A DNA stretch of 64,000 nucleotides from Calvatia gigantea. Lineage: Eukaryota > Basidiomycota > Agaricomycetes > Agaricales > Lycoperdaceae. The notes below the pieces were generated by a model. The model made no database searches. It was given only the letters and a program-made list of their open reading frames with translations, and was not told the origin of the DNA. Position numbers and translations under genes: made by a program. Positions 63,037-64,000 of the stretch are shown here, in pieces (positions within the stretch are counted from its first letter, which is position 1; each line of letters starts with the position of its first letter). Location of the stretch: contig JACAAK010000027.1 in assembly GCA_025093985.1 (NCBI GenBank), positions 1-64,000 of the forward strand, given 5' to 3'.

Positions 63037-63975
63037 TTATAGTTGTTTTGCCTGTATATAAGAAAGTTTCCATTGACCTCGAAAGTAAGTTTTATTTGAT
63101 TTACCTTGTAAATATAATCGAAGTGTGGCTCGATCTGCTTTCAGAGCTTTTGCACAAGCATTAAAAGACGAAAACTTAGCTGAAAGTTTAGGATTCTTAA
63201 TATTTTCTACTAATATTGAATGACTTCTTTCATTAATTGAAGAATCCTTATTGGCTCTTTCTGTTGAAAATAATAATTGCAAATCATCAATAGTAAGTAA
63301 AGCATCTACACTAAAATTAGTTATAGCTGTTAATGAAAAAACGAATCGATTTAAAAAAGGTTTACCACTTGCCAAATATTTATCTAATGTTCTATGATCC
63401 ATATTAAGCATTTTATATAAATATGTTTTAGAGTCGAACATATGAATTAAATTAGAGGTCCCAATGTCATACACAAATACTGGAGTACCTCTTAATTCTC
63501 TTAAGTATTGTCTCCATTCCATGGACATAGGTTCATGGTATCCTGTACTTGACGCTACTAAATCTACATTTAAATCTGGAGCTAGTGTATTTATAAAATA
63601 TTGTTCTAATTCTAATGCCATTTGTGATGTTGCTCCATCCTCCATTATACATAAAGTTAAATTAACATCCTTAAATCCATATTTATGAAAATATCTTAAA
63701 ACTCGTCGATCACTTTTAGCCAAAATAGATGGCATAAAATAAGAACAAACACGATTATACAAAGATATACTGCTTCCTATATAGCAAGAACCTGTAGAGG
63801 TTTTAAAAATATAAACTCCTGTAGCCTTCTTAGCTACTGCAGCTATTTCAGTTCGGTTATGAAATGCATTAGGAATGAAAATCTTAGTGTATTTGTGCGG
63901 TTCCTTATTAGGTTCGTTACTTAAACTATCTTTAGCAGGCTGTTGCCTTTGGCAAGAACCTAGACTACTTTGCAT
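63037..63975 (-). CDS. GIY-YIG homing endonuclease in cox1 intron before MPGLVGG
   Basis: Its 312 codons start at ATG 63975. An N-terminal linker with SCQRQQPAKDS is encoded by a GC-rich palindromic word (TTGCCTTTGGCAA). Then come GVYIFKTSTGSCYIGSS (GIY-YIG), SLYNRVCSYF with the catalytic Arg, KYGFKDVNLTL, LELEQYFINTLAPDLNV with the catalytic Glu and Asn, and two C-terminal NUMOD-like repeats, one with VYDIGTSNLIHMFDSKTYLY and a last one with KFSSFNACAKAL. The ribozyme core lies downstream. A decayed copy is at 48960-49955. It is possibly in frame with the upstream exon outside the window. Confidence 0.88.
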   Translation of the reverse strand: MQSSLGSCQRQQPAKDSLSNEPNKEPHKYTKIFIPNAFHNRTEIAAVAKKATGVYIFKTSTGSCYIGSSISLYNRVCSYFMPSILAKSDRRVLRYFHKYGFKDVNLTLCIMEDGATSQMALELEQYFINTLAPDLNVDLVASSTGYHEPMSMEWRQYLRELRGTPVFVYDIGTSNLIHMFDSKTYLYKMLNMDHRTLDKYLASGKPFLNRFVFSLTAITNFSVDALLTIDDLQLLFSTERANKDSSINERSHSILVENIKNPKLSAKFSSFNACAKALKADRATLRLYLQGKSNKTYFRGQWKLSYIQAKQL

Positions 63976-64000
63976 GTTTATAACTGATGTTAAATTAATA

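Overview
The window is fungal mitochondrial DNA. It is AT-rich and holds heavily intron-loaded cox1 and cob, large and small subunit rRNA (rnl, rns), a few tRNAs, and group I introns carrying LAGLIDADG or GIY-YIG homing endonucleases, plus part of a group II intron reverse transcriptase/maturase. The Cob protein resembles basidiomycete Cob, so I lean to Basidiomycota; this is an impression, not a tested placement. cox1, cob and rnl read on the minus strand. rns and trnV-trnM-trnS read on the plus strand.

The right end (about 53.2-64 kb) is the best part: a cox1 gene on the minus strand split by at least seven group I introns, most with an endonuclease frame running out of the upstream exon. 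The exons join into a normal Cox1 sequence and include an 11-nt microexon at 59282-59292. One exon lacks a single base, and one intron is broken by artificial-looking homopolymers and unrelated sequence. At 46.8-48.5 kb lies the best 5' part of cob: exon 1, a GIY-YIG intron, and part of exon 2. The best full exon 2 is at 11648-12076. The best rns is 26360-27985, followed by trnV, trnM and a broken trnS. The longest rnl segments are 4361-6130 and 20221-21975. A domain V piece (18311-18725) and the 3' terminal domain (6240-6545) each occur once, detached.

The left 53 kb is a mosaic. The same few segments (rnl with an intron near E. coli position 2060, cob exon 2 with its two introns, rns with tRNAs, cox1 intron ORFs) recur many times, joined at different internal breakpoints. 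Copies range from base-perfect to eroded by many scattered, mostly single-base losses, and quality can switch abruptly inside one gene. Poly-G (266 nt), poly-A/poly-T and poly-G/poly-A runs sit at or inside such segments. The simplest reading is a poorly corrected long-read assembly of a repeat-rich or recombining mitochondrial genome. Real duplication and decay cannot be excluded from sequence alone.

Points most worth attention: the cob GIY-YIG intron ORF, 277 codons in one frame with no frameshift yet carrying five in-frame TAA codons; the cox1 microexon; a GC-richer segment at 45.94-46.4 kb that matches nothing else in the window; and small palindromic GC-rich repeats lying in spacers and in frame inside endonuclease genes.
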